A DNA stretch of 64,000 nt, from positions 124,001 to 188,000 of the forward strand of contig NZ_CP080649.1 in the NCBI RefSeq assembly GCF_019603315.1. Direction: 5' to 3'. The notes beneath the pieces are model-generated. The model saw only the letters and a program-made list of their open reading frames with translations, did not search any database and was not told where the DNA came from. Positions 55,964-64,000 of this stretch are shown one piece after another. This DNA is from Ruficoccus sp. ZRK36 (GTDB lineage: Bacteria; Verrucomicrobiota; Verrucomicrobiia; Opitutales; Cerasicoccaceae). Each line of letters begins with the position of its first letter. Within the stretch, counting starts at the first letter, position 1. The translations under genes were made by a program, and so were the position numbers.

Positions 55964-57175
55964 TTGGTTCACAACGATATCGTCATCGCCGGAGGCGGCC
56001 TGGCCGGGGCCATGGCTGCCATCACCGCCGCCGAGAAGGCCACAGGTCAAGTCACCTGGCTGATTGCAGAGGAAGCCCCGCTGGCCGAGCTGCAACGCAC
56101 CGGCAGCGATGCGCGGCTGGTCACCTGCTCCTGCGCTGACCCCTCCGAACTGCTCCCCTCCTATCCACGCGGTGGCCATGACGCCCTGCCCGAGCTCTAC
56201 GCCTTTGGGCCAGAGCAGACCCAGGAGTGGTGCCACCACCACAACATCGACCTTTACGAAACAGCCGAGGGCACCCTGCGCCTTCCCGACGAAGCCCCCG
56301 ACCTCCCTGCCCGCCTGATCGAGCTGGCCCGTAAAGCCGGAGTCGACATTCGCACGGGCGAAAAGCTCGTTGCCGTCGAGGCCAAGCCGCAAGGCGGGTT
56401 TTGGCTCACGGTGACCGCCGAGCGCACCGTACAGTGCGCACAGCTCGTGCTGGCGGGAGACCCGGAGAACATCCCGCAGGTGATCCGGGCGGCGACCAGT
56501 CTGGGCCACAGCGTAGAGCGACCGGTCCCCAGCCTGTTTCATTTCCTGATCGACGATCCCCTCTTCAAAGGCATGCGGGCCGAGCATGTTTCAACCGTCC
56601 GGCTTTTTCTACCTGCCCTCGGGCTGGAAACGACGGGGCCACTGCTTCTGGAGCCATGGGGACTAGCCGGGGAGAGCGTGCTGGAGCTTGCCTGTCTGGC
56701 CGCCCCTGAGCTGGCCAAGCCAAACGACCAGGCCCTGCGCATTAACTGGTGCGGACGCCTCAAAGCCTCTCGCCTGCTGGAGGAGCGTGTACGCCTGCAC
56801 CCGCGTCAGCGCTTGATCTCCGAGCCGCTGGCCGAGCTGCCAGCTCCGCTCTGGAGCTACCTGCTCGAAGCCGCCGGGCTCGACCCCGACCGGCACTGGG
56901 GGCAGCTGAAAAAAGGCGAGCTGCGCAGCCTGCAAGACCATCTGGAGAACACTGAGCTGCACCTCGTCCGCAAGAAACTTGCCGCCTCCGAGCGCGCCCT
57001 GTGCGGAGGCGTTGCCCGCACCGAGATCGACTTTGAGACGATGGGCAGCCTCCTCGTCCCGGGCCTCTATCTCGTGGGTGATCTGGTCGATGTGGATGGG
57101 TTTGCCAACGGCCCGCACCGCCAATGGCTCTGGACCAGCGGCCACGCAGCAGGCAGGGCATGCCCTGCACCCTAA
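55964..57175 (+). CDS. HI0933/YhiN-type FAD-dependent oxidoreductase
   Basis: The 403-residue flavoprotein begins with a dinucleotide-binding motif right at the start (DIVIAGGGLAGAMAAITAAEKA). It ends with the family signature CGGVARTEIDFETMGSLLVPGLYLVGDLVDVDGFANG, matching the YhiN/HI0933 group, whose substrates are unknown. The only usable start consistent with the homology is TTG at 55964; no ATG or GTG lies in frame nearby upstream. The last residues (GRACPAP) are encoded by a GCAGGGC/GCCCTGC palindrome that belongs to the mini-hairpin family, so the 3' end may have been extended by that element. Confidence 0.82.
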   Translation: MVHNDIVIAGGGLAGAMAAITAAEKATGQVTWLIAEEAPLAELQRTGSDARLVTCSCADPSELLPSYPRGGHDALPELYAFGPEQTQEWCHHHNIDLYETAEGTLRLPDEAPDLPARLIELARKAGVDIRTGEKLVAVEAKPQGGFWLTVTAERTVQCAQLVLAGDPENIPQVIRAATSLGHSVERPVPSLFHFLIDDPLFKGMRAEHVSTVRLFLPALGLETTGPLLLEPWGLAGESVLELACLAAPELAKPNDQALRINWCGRLKASRLLEERVRLHPRQRLISEPLAELPAPLWSYLLEAAGLDPDRHWGQLKKGELRSLQDHLENTELHLVRKKLAASERALCGGVARTEIDFETMGSLLVPGLYLVGDLVDVDGFANGPHRQWLWTSGHAAGRACPAP

Positions 57176-57333
57176 GTGCTTCGCGCCTGGATGGCATTTC
57201 AGGAGAAATGCCATGGAGAGAACCACCCCTACACAGAGGATAACCGCCTCTGCCCATGTCGCCGCGTTGGCGGCGGCATCAGTGATCCATAGGATCACGG
57301 GTGCAGGACTGTGTCCTGCCAGGTGCAACCTGG
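57153..57333. repeat. Mini-hairpin array overlapping a gene end
   Basis: Modules in order: the 16-bp palindrome GCAGGGCATGCCCTGC (57153-57168, inside the coding end of the flavoprotein gene), ATGGCATTTC with loop AGGA (57191/57205), GCCGC...GCGGC (57259-57275), GTGATCC with loop ATA (57282/57292), GCAGGAC with loop TGT (57303/57313) and CCAGGT with loop GCA (57319/57328). On the minus strand the right part aligns in order with the array at 33852-33913. Confidence 0.8.
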
Positions 57334-57340
57334 TGACGGA

Positions 57341-57398
57341 ATTGTCACAATATCGCCCTTGCGGCCCAAGCCTTCCGCAGTCAGGAGTTTGTGACAAT
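57341..57398. promoter_or_regulatory. Inverted repeat upstream of the glycosyltransferase start
   Basis: ATTGTCACAA (57341-57350) and its exact complement TTGTGACAAT (57389-57398) are 38 bases apart, just before the ATG at 57407. The right arm directly follows the probable ribosome binding site (AGGAG, 57383-57387). It could be an operator or an mRNA structure that affects initiation. Confidence 0.35.
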
Positions 57399-57406
57399 CC
57401 TCTGAC

Positions 57407-58696
57407 ATGCGCGCGGTCCTCACATCCCACGGCTCCACTGGAGATATTTACCCAATGATCGCCCTCGGCAGAGCCCTGCTTGAGGCCGGGCACGAGGTGG
57501 TCTTTGCCACCGCTCCCCTCTACCGGGCAGCCATCGAGCGCGCCGGTCTGGAGTACCGCCACCTGCCCCCGGACTGGGAGAAGGAGATTTTCATCGAGTT
57601 CATGCGCGAGCTCAACCGCGCCCCGCTGCCCCTGCTGCAACTGCGCTGGATCTATAAGGGTGCCCTCCCCTTCATGGGTGAGCTCATCGACGCCATGGAC
57701 GAGGCCCTCAAGGGCGCGGACCTGCTGGTGAGCTCGTACTTCTTCCCGCAGTATCGCAAGCTCGCTGAACGCCACGGCATCCCCTTCGCGACTTTCGCCT
57801 TCTGCCACAACCTCGTGCCGACGTCGGACTATCCGCCCGAGGGCACCCCGGCGCTGTATAATTTCCCCCGACGCCTCCAGCAGCGCTGGAACCGCTTCCT
57901 GTGGCGCATCTCGAACCAGGTGGTGGACTTCACTGTCAACCGCACCGTGGGCGAACTCTATCAGCAAAAGGGACTCGGACGCTCCGAGGGCTTCCTGCTC
58001 ACCCCGGCCGAGCTGTGCATGGTCGCTGTTTCTCGGGAGCTGATGGGCGGGATCGAGCACGACCCGCGTTTCAAGTTCACGGGGTTCCTGCGCTGGCAGT
58101 CCGAGGAGGCCCCCGAAGTGCAGGCCGAGCTGGAGGCATTCTGCGCGGGCGAGAAAGTGCCGATCATGACCTTTGGGAGCGTGGCTTTCGACGACACGCA
58201 CACCATCATGAGCCGCTTTCTGAAGAACTGGCCACGCGGCAAAAAGATCATCCTGCAAAGTGGCTGGGCGGGTCTTTCGGTCGAGCTGGAGAGGCCCGAG
58301 ATCAAAGTCGTCCACCAGATGTCTCATGACCAGCTTTTCCGCTTCGCCTCTATGGTCATCCATCATGGTGGAGCGGGTACGACGGCCTCTGTGCTGCATG
58401 CAGGGGTGCCGAATATCATCATCCCCCACATCGCCGACCAGCAATGGTGGGCAAGCGAGGTCGTCCGCCTCAAAGCTGGGCTCTGTCTGGGCAAACGCAA
58501 GTGGCCCGAGAAACTCCCCTCCTACGTGCGCAAGATCGAGAAACACGCCGAGTACGCCGAGCGCGCCCGTGAAGTAGCCGACACCCTCGCCCACGAGAAC
58601 GGCCCCACCTACTCCGTACGCCTGCTGGAAGACTTCGTCCGCACCCGTGCCGAGCGCGCCGCCCACGGCAAACGCACGGCGTTTGATCCGAACTAG
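57407..58696 (+). CDS. Family 1 (UGT-like) glycosyltransferase
   Basis: The 429-residue GT-B enzyme starts RAVLTSHGSTGDIYPMIALGRALLEAGHEVVFAT, the N-terminal acceptor-domain signature of GT1. The nucleotide-sugar site is MVIHHGGAGTTASVLHAGVPNIIIP (about residues 318-342), with QQWWASEV after it. Bacterial relatives glycosylate lipids, carotenoids or small natural products. The acceptor cannot be told here. The desaturase on the opposite strand nearby is compatible with a lipid acceptor but does not prove it. A hairpin begins within its TAG stop. Confidence 0.9.
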   Translation: MRAVLTSHGSTGDIYPMIALGRALLEAGHEVVFATAPLYRAAIERAGLEYRHLPPDWEKEIFIEFMRELNRAPLPLLQLRWIYKGALPFMGELIDAMDEALKGADLLVSSYFFPQYRKLAERHGIPFATFAFCHNLVPTSDYPPEGTPALYNFPRRLQQRWNRFLWRISNQVVDFTVNRTVGELYQQKGLGRSEGFLLTPAELCMVAVSRELMGGIEHDPRFKFTGFLRWQSEEAPEVQAELEAFCAGEKVPIMTFGSVAFDDTHTIMSRFLKNWPRGKKIILQSGWAGLSVELERPEIKVVHQMSHDQLFRFASMVIHHGGAGTTASVLHAGVPNIIIPHIADQQWWASEVVRLKAGLCLGKRKWPEKLPSYVRKIEKHAEYAERAREVADTLAHENGPTYSVRLLEDFVRTRAERAAHGKRTAFDPN

Positions 58697-58818
58697 GGGC
58701 TCCCGCCCCTACGGCACTTCGTGCCTACCCCATCAACAGACGAGCCAACCACAACAGCAGGATAAAGTCCTGCACCTGTGACCAAGGCTCGCCCTGCACC
58801 TGTGATCCTACGGATCAC
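58695..58818. repeat. Mini-hairpin array starting at a stop codon
   Basis: AGGGGC with loop TCCC (58695/58705) shares two bases with the glycosyltransferase TAG stop. Then follow GGCAC with loop TTC (58713/58721), GCAGGA...TCCTGC (58757/58768) and GTGATCC with loop TAC (58802/58812). The linker TGCACCTGTGA occurs twice. Module order matches the other arrays. Confidence 0.8.
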
Positions 58819-58879
58819 TCATGGGTTTACCGGAGCCAACGAGGGAGACACTGTGCACCCCCTGCCAATACTTGGTTCT

Positions 58880-60025
58880 TTAGGCTCTGGCGGGCAGTTG
58901 CTGGCCTTCGAGGAGCTCGTCGAGGTGGCGCAGGGCGTGGTTGATCTCGCGACGCCACTCGGCGATCTTTCCCTTCGAGAACTCGACGCGCTCGGTCACG
59001 CCTTTCTGCACCTGGTAGTAGCAGCTGGCGAGCTCCTCCTGCTTGGTGTGCAGGTAGTCGAGCGAGGAGCGCATCTTCGCGCAAGCAGCCTCGGTCAGGT
59101 CCGGGCTCTTAAAGTAGGCCAGTCCCTTGTCCATCCGGCGACGGGCCTCGGACAGCTCGGCCAGGAGGATTTTCGCATCGGACACCCGGCGGAGATTATA
59201 GGTCATACCGACCTTTGAGAGCAGCCAGATGGCCCACTTCGTCGGGTCAAACTGCCAGGGCTTTACGCCATTACGGTAGTCATGCTGAAACTCGTGGTGG
59301 TAGTTGTGGTAGCCCTCCCCGTAGGTAATGAAGGCGATCCACCAGCTATCGCGCGCGCTGTGCTTGCTGGAGTACGGCTGCTTACCGAAGTAGTGGCAGG
59401 CGGAGTTGATGCAGAACGTGGCGTGCTGCACGATAACCGTGCGCAGGACACCGACCACGAGAAACCCGCCCAGCGCGGCCATCCACGAGCCATAGTAGAA
59501 GCCGCAGAGCGCCGCAGGCAGGATAATACCGACGACCAGCGCGATCCAGTGCACATTACGGTGCTGCCAGAGAACCCACCGGTCCTTGCGCAGGTCGTTC
59601 ACGTTGTCCATCGGGGGCTCAGGGCTGAGCTTGAAAAGCAGCCAGCCCACGTGCGCGAAAAAGAAGCCGTTGTTGATGTTGTACGGGTCGTCGTCGTGGT
59701 CTACGTGCTTGTGGTGACGGCGGTGGTCCGAGACCCAGTCCAACACGGAGTTCTCCCAGGCGGCCGCGCCAAAGAGCAGCACAAACATCCGCACCGGCCA
59801 CTTAGCACCAAAGGACAGGTGCGCAAACAGGCGGTGGTAGCCAAGGGTGATGCTAAGACCCGTGGCGATCAGGTAAAAGGCGAACAGCGCGGCCATGAAG
59901 CCACCCATCCCCTGGAGGATGAGGTAGGCGGGAGCAGCCGTCACGGCCAGCAGGAGCGTAAGGCTCAGAAAGACCGTCGTCGGCCAGGAGACACGCTCAA
60001 GGGGGATGTGCTTAAAACCCATCAT
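58880..60025 (-). CDS. Membrane fatty-acid (acyl-CoA/acyl-lipid) desaturase
   Basis: The 381-residue enzyme introduces a double bond into fatty acyl chains using a di-iron centre. The three histidine boxes are present: HRLFAH (64-69), HRRHH (101-105) and HNYHH (240-244), with four or so membrane segments between them. This is the delta-9 type layout. The C-terminal ~100 residues (from LRRVSDAKILLAELSEARRR) form a long helical tail, probably coiled-coil, of unknown purpose. Two tandem ATG codons begin the gene; either could be used. Together with the fab genes just upstream on the same strand it suggests membrane-lipid adjustment. Confidence 0.93.
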   Translation of the reverse strand: MMGFKHIPLERVSWPTTVFLSLTLLLAVTAAPAYLILQGMGGFMAALFAFYLIATGLSITLGYHRLFAHLSFGAKWPVRMFVLLFGAAAWENSVLDWVSDHRRHHKHVDHDDDPYNINNGFFFAHVGWLLFKLSPEPPMDNVNDLRKDRWVLWQHRNVHWIALVVGIILPAALCGFYYGSWMAALGGFLVVGVLRTVIVQHATFCINSACHYFGKQPYSSKHSARDSWWIAFITYGEGYHNYHHEFQHDYRNGVKPWQFDPTKWAIWLLSKVGMTYNLRRVSDAKILLAELSEARRRMDKGLAYFKSPDLTEAACAKMRSSLDYLHTKQEELASCYYQVQKGVTERVEFSKGKIAEWRREINHALRHLDELLEGQQLPARA

Positions 60026-60197
60026 AGGATGTCAGAGATCAGAGTGTAAGAATAAGGGGGAATGCGAGGGATCGCTGGGGATGCTAAGCGCCTCGCTACA
60101 AAAGAATTTATAAGCAAAGCTCAAAAACGTCATCAGCGCAACTCAAACCGACCGCTTGCCGGGCTGGAAGTTGCCAAAAATCGAAGCGACCGGACAC

Positions 60198-60229
60198 AAA
60201 AAACCTCCGTCCCAGAGTGGAACGGAGGT
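60198..60229 (-). terminator. Rho-independent terminator of the fabG-acpP-fabF unit
   Basis: On the minus strand ACCTCCGT (60222-60229) pairs with 60203-60210 over an 11-base loop and is followed by a T-run (60198-60202). It lies 27 bases past the fabF stop. Confidence 0.88.
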
Positions 60230-60255
60230 CTTGGAAATTGTTTAACTCGCTGAGC

Positions 60256-61509
60256 TTAAACTTCTTTGAAGACCAGAGTGACGTTGTGGCCACCAAACCC
60301 GGAATTGTTGCTGATGGCAACCTTGACCGGGGCCTCACGCATGGCGTTGGGCACATAGTCGAGGTCACAGTCAGGATCCGGCGTGGTGTAGTTGATGGTC
60401 GGAGCAATCTTCTTCGTCTGAAGCGTCTTGCAGGAGACCGCAGCCTCCACACCACCAGCGGCGCCCAGCAGGTGACCGGTCATCGACTTCGTCGAGCTGA
60501 TCATCAGCTTGTTGGCGTGCTCACCGAACGCCTTCTTCAGGGCGATGGTTTCAAACTTGTCGTTATACGGCGTCGAGGTGCCGTGCGCGTTGACGTAGTC
60601 CACCTCTTCCGGAGTAATACCGGCGCTCTTGAGCGCATTGGTAATGCAGCGGGCCAAGCCCTTACCCTCAGGGTCAGGCATGGTGATGTGGTGGGCGTCA
60701 CAAGTGGAAGCGTAACCGGCAACCTCAGCGTAGATGCGGGCACCGCGGGCCTTGGCGCTTTCCTCGGTTTCGAGGATCAGCACACCGGCACCGTCACCCA
60801 TGACAAAACCATCCCGGTCCTTATCGAAAGGACGGCTGGCCTGCTCAGGGCAATCGTTGTACTTCGTGCTCATGGCGCGCATGGAGCAGAAACCGCCGAA
60901 ACCAAGCTCGGTGATGGCCGACTCGCTACCGCCTGCGATCATGATGTCCGCCTCGCCGCGCTGAATCACGCGAAGGGCCTCGCCGATGGCATGAGCCCCC
61001 GTCGAGCAGGCGCTCACGACCGACATATTCGGGCCGCGGGCCTTCATCTGGATCGCTACAATGCCGGAGGCCATGTTAGCGATCAGCGAAGGAATCATGA
61101 AAGGCGAGAGCTTGCGCGGACCCAGCTCAAAGAGTCGCTTGCTCTGCTCCTGAATGGTAATCATCCCACCGATGCCGGAGCCGATGATGACACCGGCACG
61201 GTCGGGGTCCCAGGACTCGGGATCGAGCCCGCTGTCCTTGACGGCCAGGCACGAAGCAGCGACCGCGAAGTGTGTGTAGCGGTCGTTGCGCTTGGCTTCC
61301 TTGCCGTCCATGTAGTCCTCGATATTGAAATCGCGGACTTCGGAAGCGACTTGGGAAGAATAGGTGGAGACGTCGAACTGCTCCAGACGACGCACGCCGC
61401 TTTTACCGGCGAGCAGGTTCGTCCACAACGTTTCGATGTCGTGGCCGAGCGAGGATACAACCCCCAGCCCGGTCACCACTACTTTGGAGACTGGTTTATC
61501 CGATTCCAT
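60256..61509 (-). CDS. fabF: 3-oxoacyl-ACP synthase II
   Basis: FabF condenses malonyl-ACP with acyl-ACP in fatty-acid elongation. The 417-residue product has the thiolase fold with the active-site cysteine C168 (SVVSACSTGAHA) and the two histidines H309 (NAHGTSTPYND) and H346 (STKSMTGHLLGAAGG). NNSGFGGHN near the end is also conserved. Length is standard. It is the last gene of a fabG-acpP-fabF unit with gaps of 32 and 57 bases and ends at a terminator. Confidence 0.97.
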   Translation of the reverse strand: MESDKPVSKVVVTGLGVVSSLGHDIETLWTNLLAGKSGVRRLEQFDVSTYSSQVASEVRDFNIEDYMDGKEAKRNDRYTHFAVAASCLAVKDSGLDPESWDPDRAGVIIGSGIGGMITIQEQSKRLFELGPRKLSPFMIPSLIANMASGIVAIQMKARGPNMSVVSACSTGAHAIGEALRVIQRGEADIMIAGGSESAITELGFGGFCSMRAMSTKYNDCPEQASRPFDKDRDGFVMGDGAGVLILETEESAKARGARIYAEVAGYASTCDAHHITMPDPEGKGLARCITNALKSAGITPEEVDYVNAHGTSTPYNDKFETIALKKAFGEHANKLMISSTKSMTGHLLGAAGGVEAAVSCKTLQTKKIAPTINYTTPDPDCDLDYVPNAMREAPVKVAISNNSGFGGHNVTLVFKEV

Positions 61510-61566
61510 TCAGGGCAATAACAACTGGATCCTAGGGAAGGGTCCGTGTGTGCGAGATGGGCAGCC

Positions 61567-61824
61567 TCAGGAGGCTTGCTTTTCCTTGATGTAAGCGACG
61601 ACGTCGCCCACCGTGCGGAGCTTTTCCGCGTCGGACTCGGGGATTTCGCCCTGGATCTCGTCCTTGAATTCTTCCTCAAAAGCCATGACGAGCTCGACCT
61701 GGTCGAGTGAGTCGGCACCGAGGTCTTCCATAAAGGAAGCTTCGGGAGTCACCTGCTCTTCATTCTTGTTGAGCTGGTTGACGATGATTTCCTTAACGCG
61801 TTCTTCGATCGTTTTGTCGGCCAT
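61567..61824 (-). CDS. acpP: Acyl carrier protein
   Basis: The 85-residue acidic four-helix protein carries the growing acyl chain on a phosphopantetheine attached to S39 in the [18 protein letters not shown] motif. It starts [18 protein letters not shown] and is slightly longer at the C-terminus than E. coli AcpP. It lies between fabG and fabF, the classical order. Confidence 0.97.
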   Translation of the reverse strand: MADKTIEERVKEIIVNQLNKNEEQVTPEASFMEDLGADSLDQVELVMAFEEEFKDEIQGEIPESDAEKLRTVGDVVAYIKEKQAS

Positions 61825-61856
61825 ATTCTTGATGGTATAAGTAAGTTAGCAGTTGT

Positions 61857-62603
61857 TTACATCGCCATGCCGCCGTCAACCGTAAAAGTTTGACCGGTGA
61901 TGTAGCCAGCCTCCCCCGATGCGAGGTAGGTGACCATGCTGGCGATTTCTTCGGGTTGTCCAAAGCGTTTGAGCGGAACAAGCTTTTTAGCAGCTTCAGA
62001 GACTTCCTCGTTGAGCGCGGCGGTCATGTCCGTGGCGATAAAGCCGGGCGCAACCGCGTTGACCGTGATGCCCCGGGAGGCAACTTCGCGGGCCATGGAC
62101 TTGGTCAGGCCGAAAATACCGGCCTTGGCGGCGGCATAATTGACCTGTCCAGGGTTCCCCATGATCCCGACGACCGAGGAAATATTGATCACGCGGCCCC
62201 AGCGCTTCTTCGTCATCGGACGAAGCAGCCCCTTGGACCAGTAGAAGCAGCTGGAGAGGTTCGTGGAGATGACCTCGTTCCAGTCCTCGTCGCTCATGCG
62301 CAGCATGAGGGTATCGCGGGTGATCCCGGCGTTGTTGACGAGGATATCTACGTTTTCGTGCTCCTTGATGAGCGATTCGCAGGCGTCGGCTACCATGGCG
62401 CCGTCGGAGACGTCCACGGCCAGTGCGGAGGCCTTGCCCCCCTGGGCCTTGATGGCGTCGGCAGCAGCGCCGCAGGAGGATTCGTTGCGGCTGACGCACA
62501 CCACGTGCACGCCCTCGGCCGCAAGGCCTTCGGCGATTGAGCGGCCAATTCCACGGCCTGCTCCTGTGACCACGGCCACTTTGTTGTCAAATGTCAGCTT
62601 CAT
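61857..62603 (-). CDS. fabG: 3-oxoacyl-ACP reductase
   Basis: FabG reduces 3-oxoacyl-ACP with NADPH. The 248-residue short-chain dehydrogenase has the cofactor loop TGAGRGIGRS (13-22), NNAG (90-93), and the catalytic S142/S143, Y156 and K160 (VNYAAAKAG). The C-terminal VTYLASGEAGYITGQTFTVDGGM is typical. It is the first gene of the fab unit. The ~195 bases upstream, shared with the divergent cardiolipin synthase gene, contain no recognisable gene. Confidence 0.97.
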   Translation of the reverse strand: MKLTFDNKVAVVTGAGRGIGRSIAEGLAAEGVHVVCVSRNESSCGAAADAIKAQGGKASALAVDVSDGAMVADACESLIKEHENVDILVNNAGITRDTLMLRMSDEDWNEVISTNLSSCFYWSKGLLRPMTKKRWGRVINISSVVGIMGNPGQVNYAAAKAGIFGLTKSMAREVASRGITVNAVAPGFIATDMTAALNEEVSEAAKKLVPLKRFGQPEEIASMVTYLASGEAGYITGQTFTVDGGMAM

Positions 62604-62797
62604 TCAGCAAAAGGGTAAACAGGCGACTGTGCCCGAGCCGCCCGTCAAAGCAAGCAAAAACCTGCCACGAAAACCCCGCGCACGCATGCAAGGCGCATCA
62701 GGGCTCACAAACATCCGCATGCCAGAGCCTTACGAGCACACATCGCCGGGGTCGATAAGGATTGATTTGTCACACGCCGTGCCCATAAATCGGGGGC

Positions 62798-64000
62798 GTG
62801 GACAGCCAACCGGATTACGTCGTCGATGTGTTTTTCCTGATCCACTGGATGCTGGCCATTGTCGTCACGCTCCGGATCATCATGCGCCGCAACTCGGTCG
62901 GGGTCGCCCTAGCCTGGTTGACGTTAGTTTTCTTCCTGCCGATGGCTGGCTCCATCCTCTATATAATCTTTGGGGAGATCAGTGTCGGCCGTGCCCGTAC
63001 CCGGCGAGCCTTGCAGCTCATCCAGCCCTTTAAGCAGCTGATCAACGACCGGCAAAAGCGCTTCACCCTCGACTGGTCGCAGCAGAGCGAAGCCTCCCGG
63101 CTGCTCGCCCGCCACGCCTACAATACGACCAACCTCCCCACCCTGCCCGGTAACGACCTCGAACTGCTCGACAACTGCCAGGACATCCTGCGCCGCATGA
63201 TCGATGACATCCAGCAGGCCACCCACCGCGTGCACATGGAGTTCTACATCTGGCACCTCGGGGGGATCGCAGACGAGGTCATGGCCGCCGTCATTGAGGC
63301 CCGCAAGCGCGGTGCGCACTGCCGCATCCTGCTGGACTCCATCGGCAGCCACGATTTCCTGAAAAGCGAGCTGTGCAAAAAGGCCCGGCAGGCCGGGGTC
63401 GAAATCGCCGAGGCCCTCCCCGTGCGCTGGCTGCGCAACTTTTACCGCCGACAGGACCTGCGCCTGCACCGCAAGATCGTCTGCATCGACGGAGAGATCG
63501 CCTACACCGGCAGCCTCAACCTCGTCGATTCGCGCCACTTCAAGACCAAGGCCGGAGTCGGCCAGTGGGTGGACAGCATGGTCCGCGTCAAAGGCCCCGT
63601 CGTCGAGGCGCTGGCAGTCGTCTTCCTCGCCGACTGGAGCATCGAGACAGGCATGAGCTTTGACCAGATCACCGAGGAAGGCGGGCTCAAGGAGCTCGAC
63701 GAGGCCGGCGAATCTTTCGTCCAGGTCGTCCCCTCGGGGCCGGGCTTCTTTAACCAGTCCAGCTACCAGAGTATCCTGACCGCCATTTACCTCGCGAAGA
63801 AGGAGCTGGTGCTGACGACCCCGTACTTCGTGCCGGACGAGGCCGTGCAGATCGCACTGGTCTCGGCCGTCATGCGCGGGGTCAACGTCACCCTCATCAT
63901 GCCCGAAAAGGTGGACTCAAAGCTCGTCCACCACGCCAGCCGCGCCTACTTCGAGGAGCTGCTGGAGGGCGGCGTACGCATCGCGCTCTTTACCGGCGGG
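62798..64000 (+). CDS. cls: Cardiolipin synthase, PLD family (partial)
   Basis: The frame is open from GTG 62798 to the window edge (401 codons), with a G-rich ribosome binding site just before the start. The N-terminus has the two membrane segments of ClsA-type enzymes (FFLIHWMLAIVVTLRII and ALAWLTLVFFLPMAGSILY). The first phospholipase-D HKD motif follows at about residues 224-241 (HRKIVCIDGEIAYTGSLN). TTPYFVPDEAVQIAL leads toward the second HKD motif, which lies beyond the edge. The enzyme makes cardiolipin from phosphatidylglycerol at the inner membrane. It is divergent from fabG. Confidence 0.93.
   Translation, partial: MDSQPDYVVDVFFLIHWMLAIVVTLRIIMRRNSVGVALAWLTLVFFLPMAGSILYIIFGEISVGRARTRRALQLIQPFKQLINDRQKRFTLDWSQQSEASRLLARHAYNTTNLPTLPGNDLELLDNCQDILRRMIDDIQQATHRVHMEFYIWHLGGIADEVMAAVIEARKRGAHCRILLDSIGSHDFLKSELCKKARQAGVEIAEALPVRWLRNFYRRQDLRLHRKIVCIDGEIAYTGSLNLVDSRHFKTKAGVGQWVDSMVRVKGPVVEALAVVFLADWSIETGMSFDQITEEGGLKELDEAGESFVQVVPSGPGFFNQSSYQSILTAIYLAKKELVLTTPYFVPDEAVQIALVSAVMRGVNVTLIMPEKVDSKLVHHASRAYFEELLEGGVRIALFTGG

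Noticed and set aside
56663-58666. 667-codon minus-strand open frame opposite the glycosyltransferase
   Set aside because: It crosses the flavoprotein end, a hairpin array and the glycosyltransferase in antisense; no protein-like pattern.
60217-61521. 434-codon plus-strand open frame opposite fabF
   Set aside because: Shadow of fabF; the fabF active-site residues are all present on the other strand.

Overview
The window is a high-GC, gene-dense stretch of bacterial chromosome. It most likely comes from the phylum Verrucomicrobiota, class Opitutia (Puniceicoccales/Opitutales-like). This rests on gene content, not on a search. The pointers are a prepilin-like protein with the GFALV...ARLGLMQALATLQ N-terminus typical of Verrucomicrobia (left edge), the very small basic protein known from Verrucomicrobia/Chlamydiae (25983-26141), an exosortase (54448-55839), and a sulfatase/GH29 fucosidase/LacI/Gfo-Idh-MocA carbohydrate block. 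No rRNA, tRNA, CRISPR array, transposase, phage gene or replication origin was seen.

Layout. 1-5326: truncated prepilin-like gene, M16 peptidase, membrane-anchored MsrB. 5451-12771: LacI regulator, oxidoreductase, sulfatase, alpha-L-fucosidase and alpha/beta hydrolase, a probable sulfated-fucan oligosaccharide module. 13009-22927: a tightly coupled operon of a circularly permuted ATP-grasp/alpha-E protein, two transglutaminase-like proteins and a DUF2126 protein, followed by an Opp/Dpp-type peptide ABC transporter (binding lipoprotein plus two permeases). 23124-27068: acyl-ACP thioesterase, trmL, smpB, rpoZ, cutA, small basic protein, esterase. 27328-36465: cbb3 cytochrome oxidase cluster (ccoS, fused ccoNO, ccoQ, mono-haem ccoP, ccoG, two small membrane proteins, a TauE/SafE-like protein, ccoI). 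36277-42769: tripartite RND efflux system (outer membrane factor, pump, adaptor). 42921-47474: pyruvate:ferredoxin oxidoreductase and a dihydroorotate dehydrogenase-like partner. 47587-55839: GKRP/MurQ-like double-SIS protein, phoU, SNF2 helicase, glycogen synthase, exosortase. 55964-60025: HI0933-type flavoprotein, family-1 glycosyltransferase, fatty-acid desaturase. 60256-64000: fabF, acpP, fabG and a truncated cardiolipin synthase.

The physiology suggested is a heterotroph that uses sulfated algal-type glycans, respires at low oxygen through cbb3 oxidase, can oxidise pyruvate through PFOR, and stores glycogen.

The most unusual non-coding content is of two kinds. (1) A dispersed family of intergenic mini-hairpin strings (near 23.0, 24.6, 33.9, 57.3 and 58.7 kb, with weaker relatives near 47.55 and 49.2 kb). 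The modules come in a shared order, their stems differ by compensatory changes, and several begin exactly at a stop codon. (2) Two ~165-175 bp near-complete palindromes (9990-10151 and 32379-32551) that look like miniature mobile elements. The second one supplies the ccoG stop codon. The best candidate protein system is the split amidoligase/transglutaminase operon coupled to a peptide transporter.
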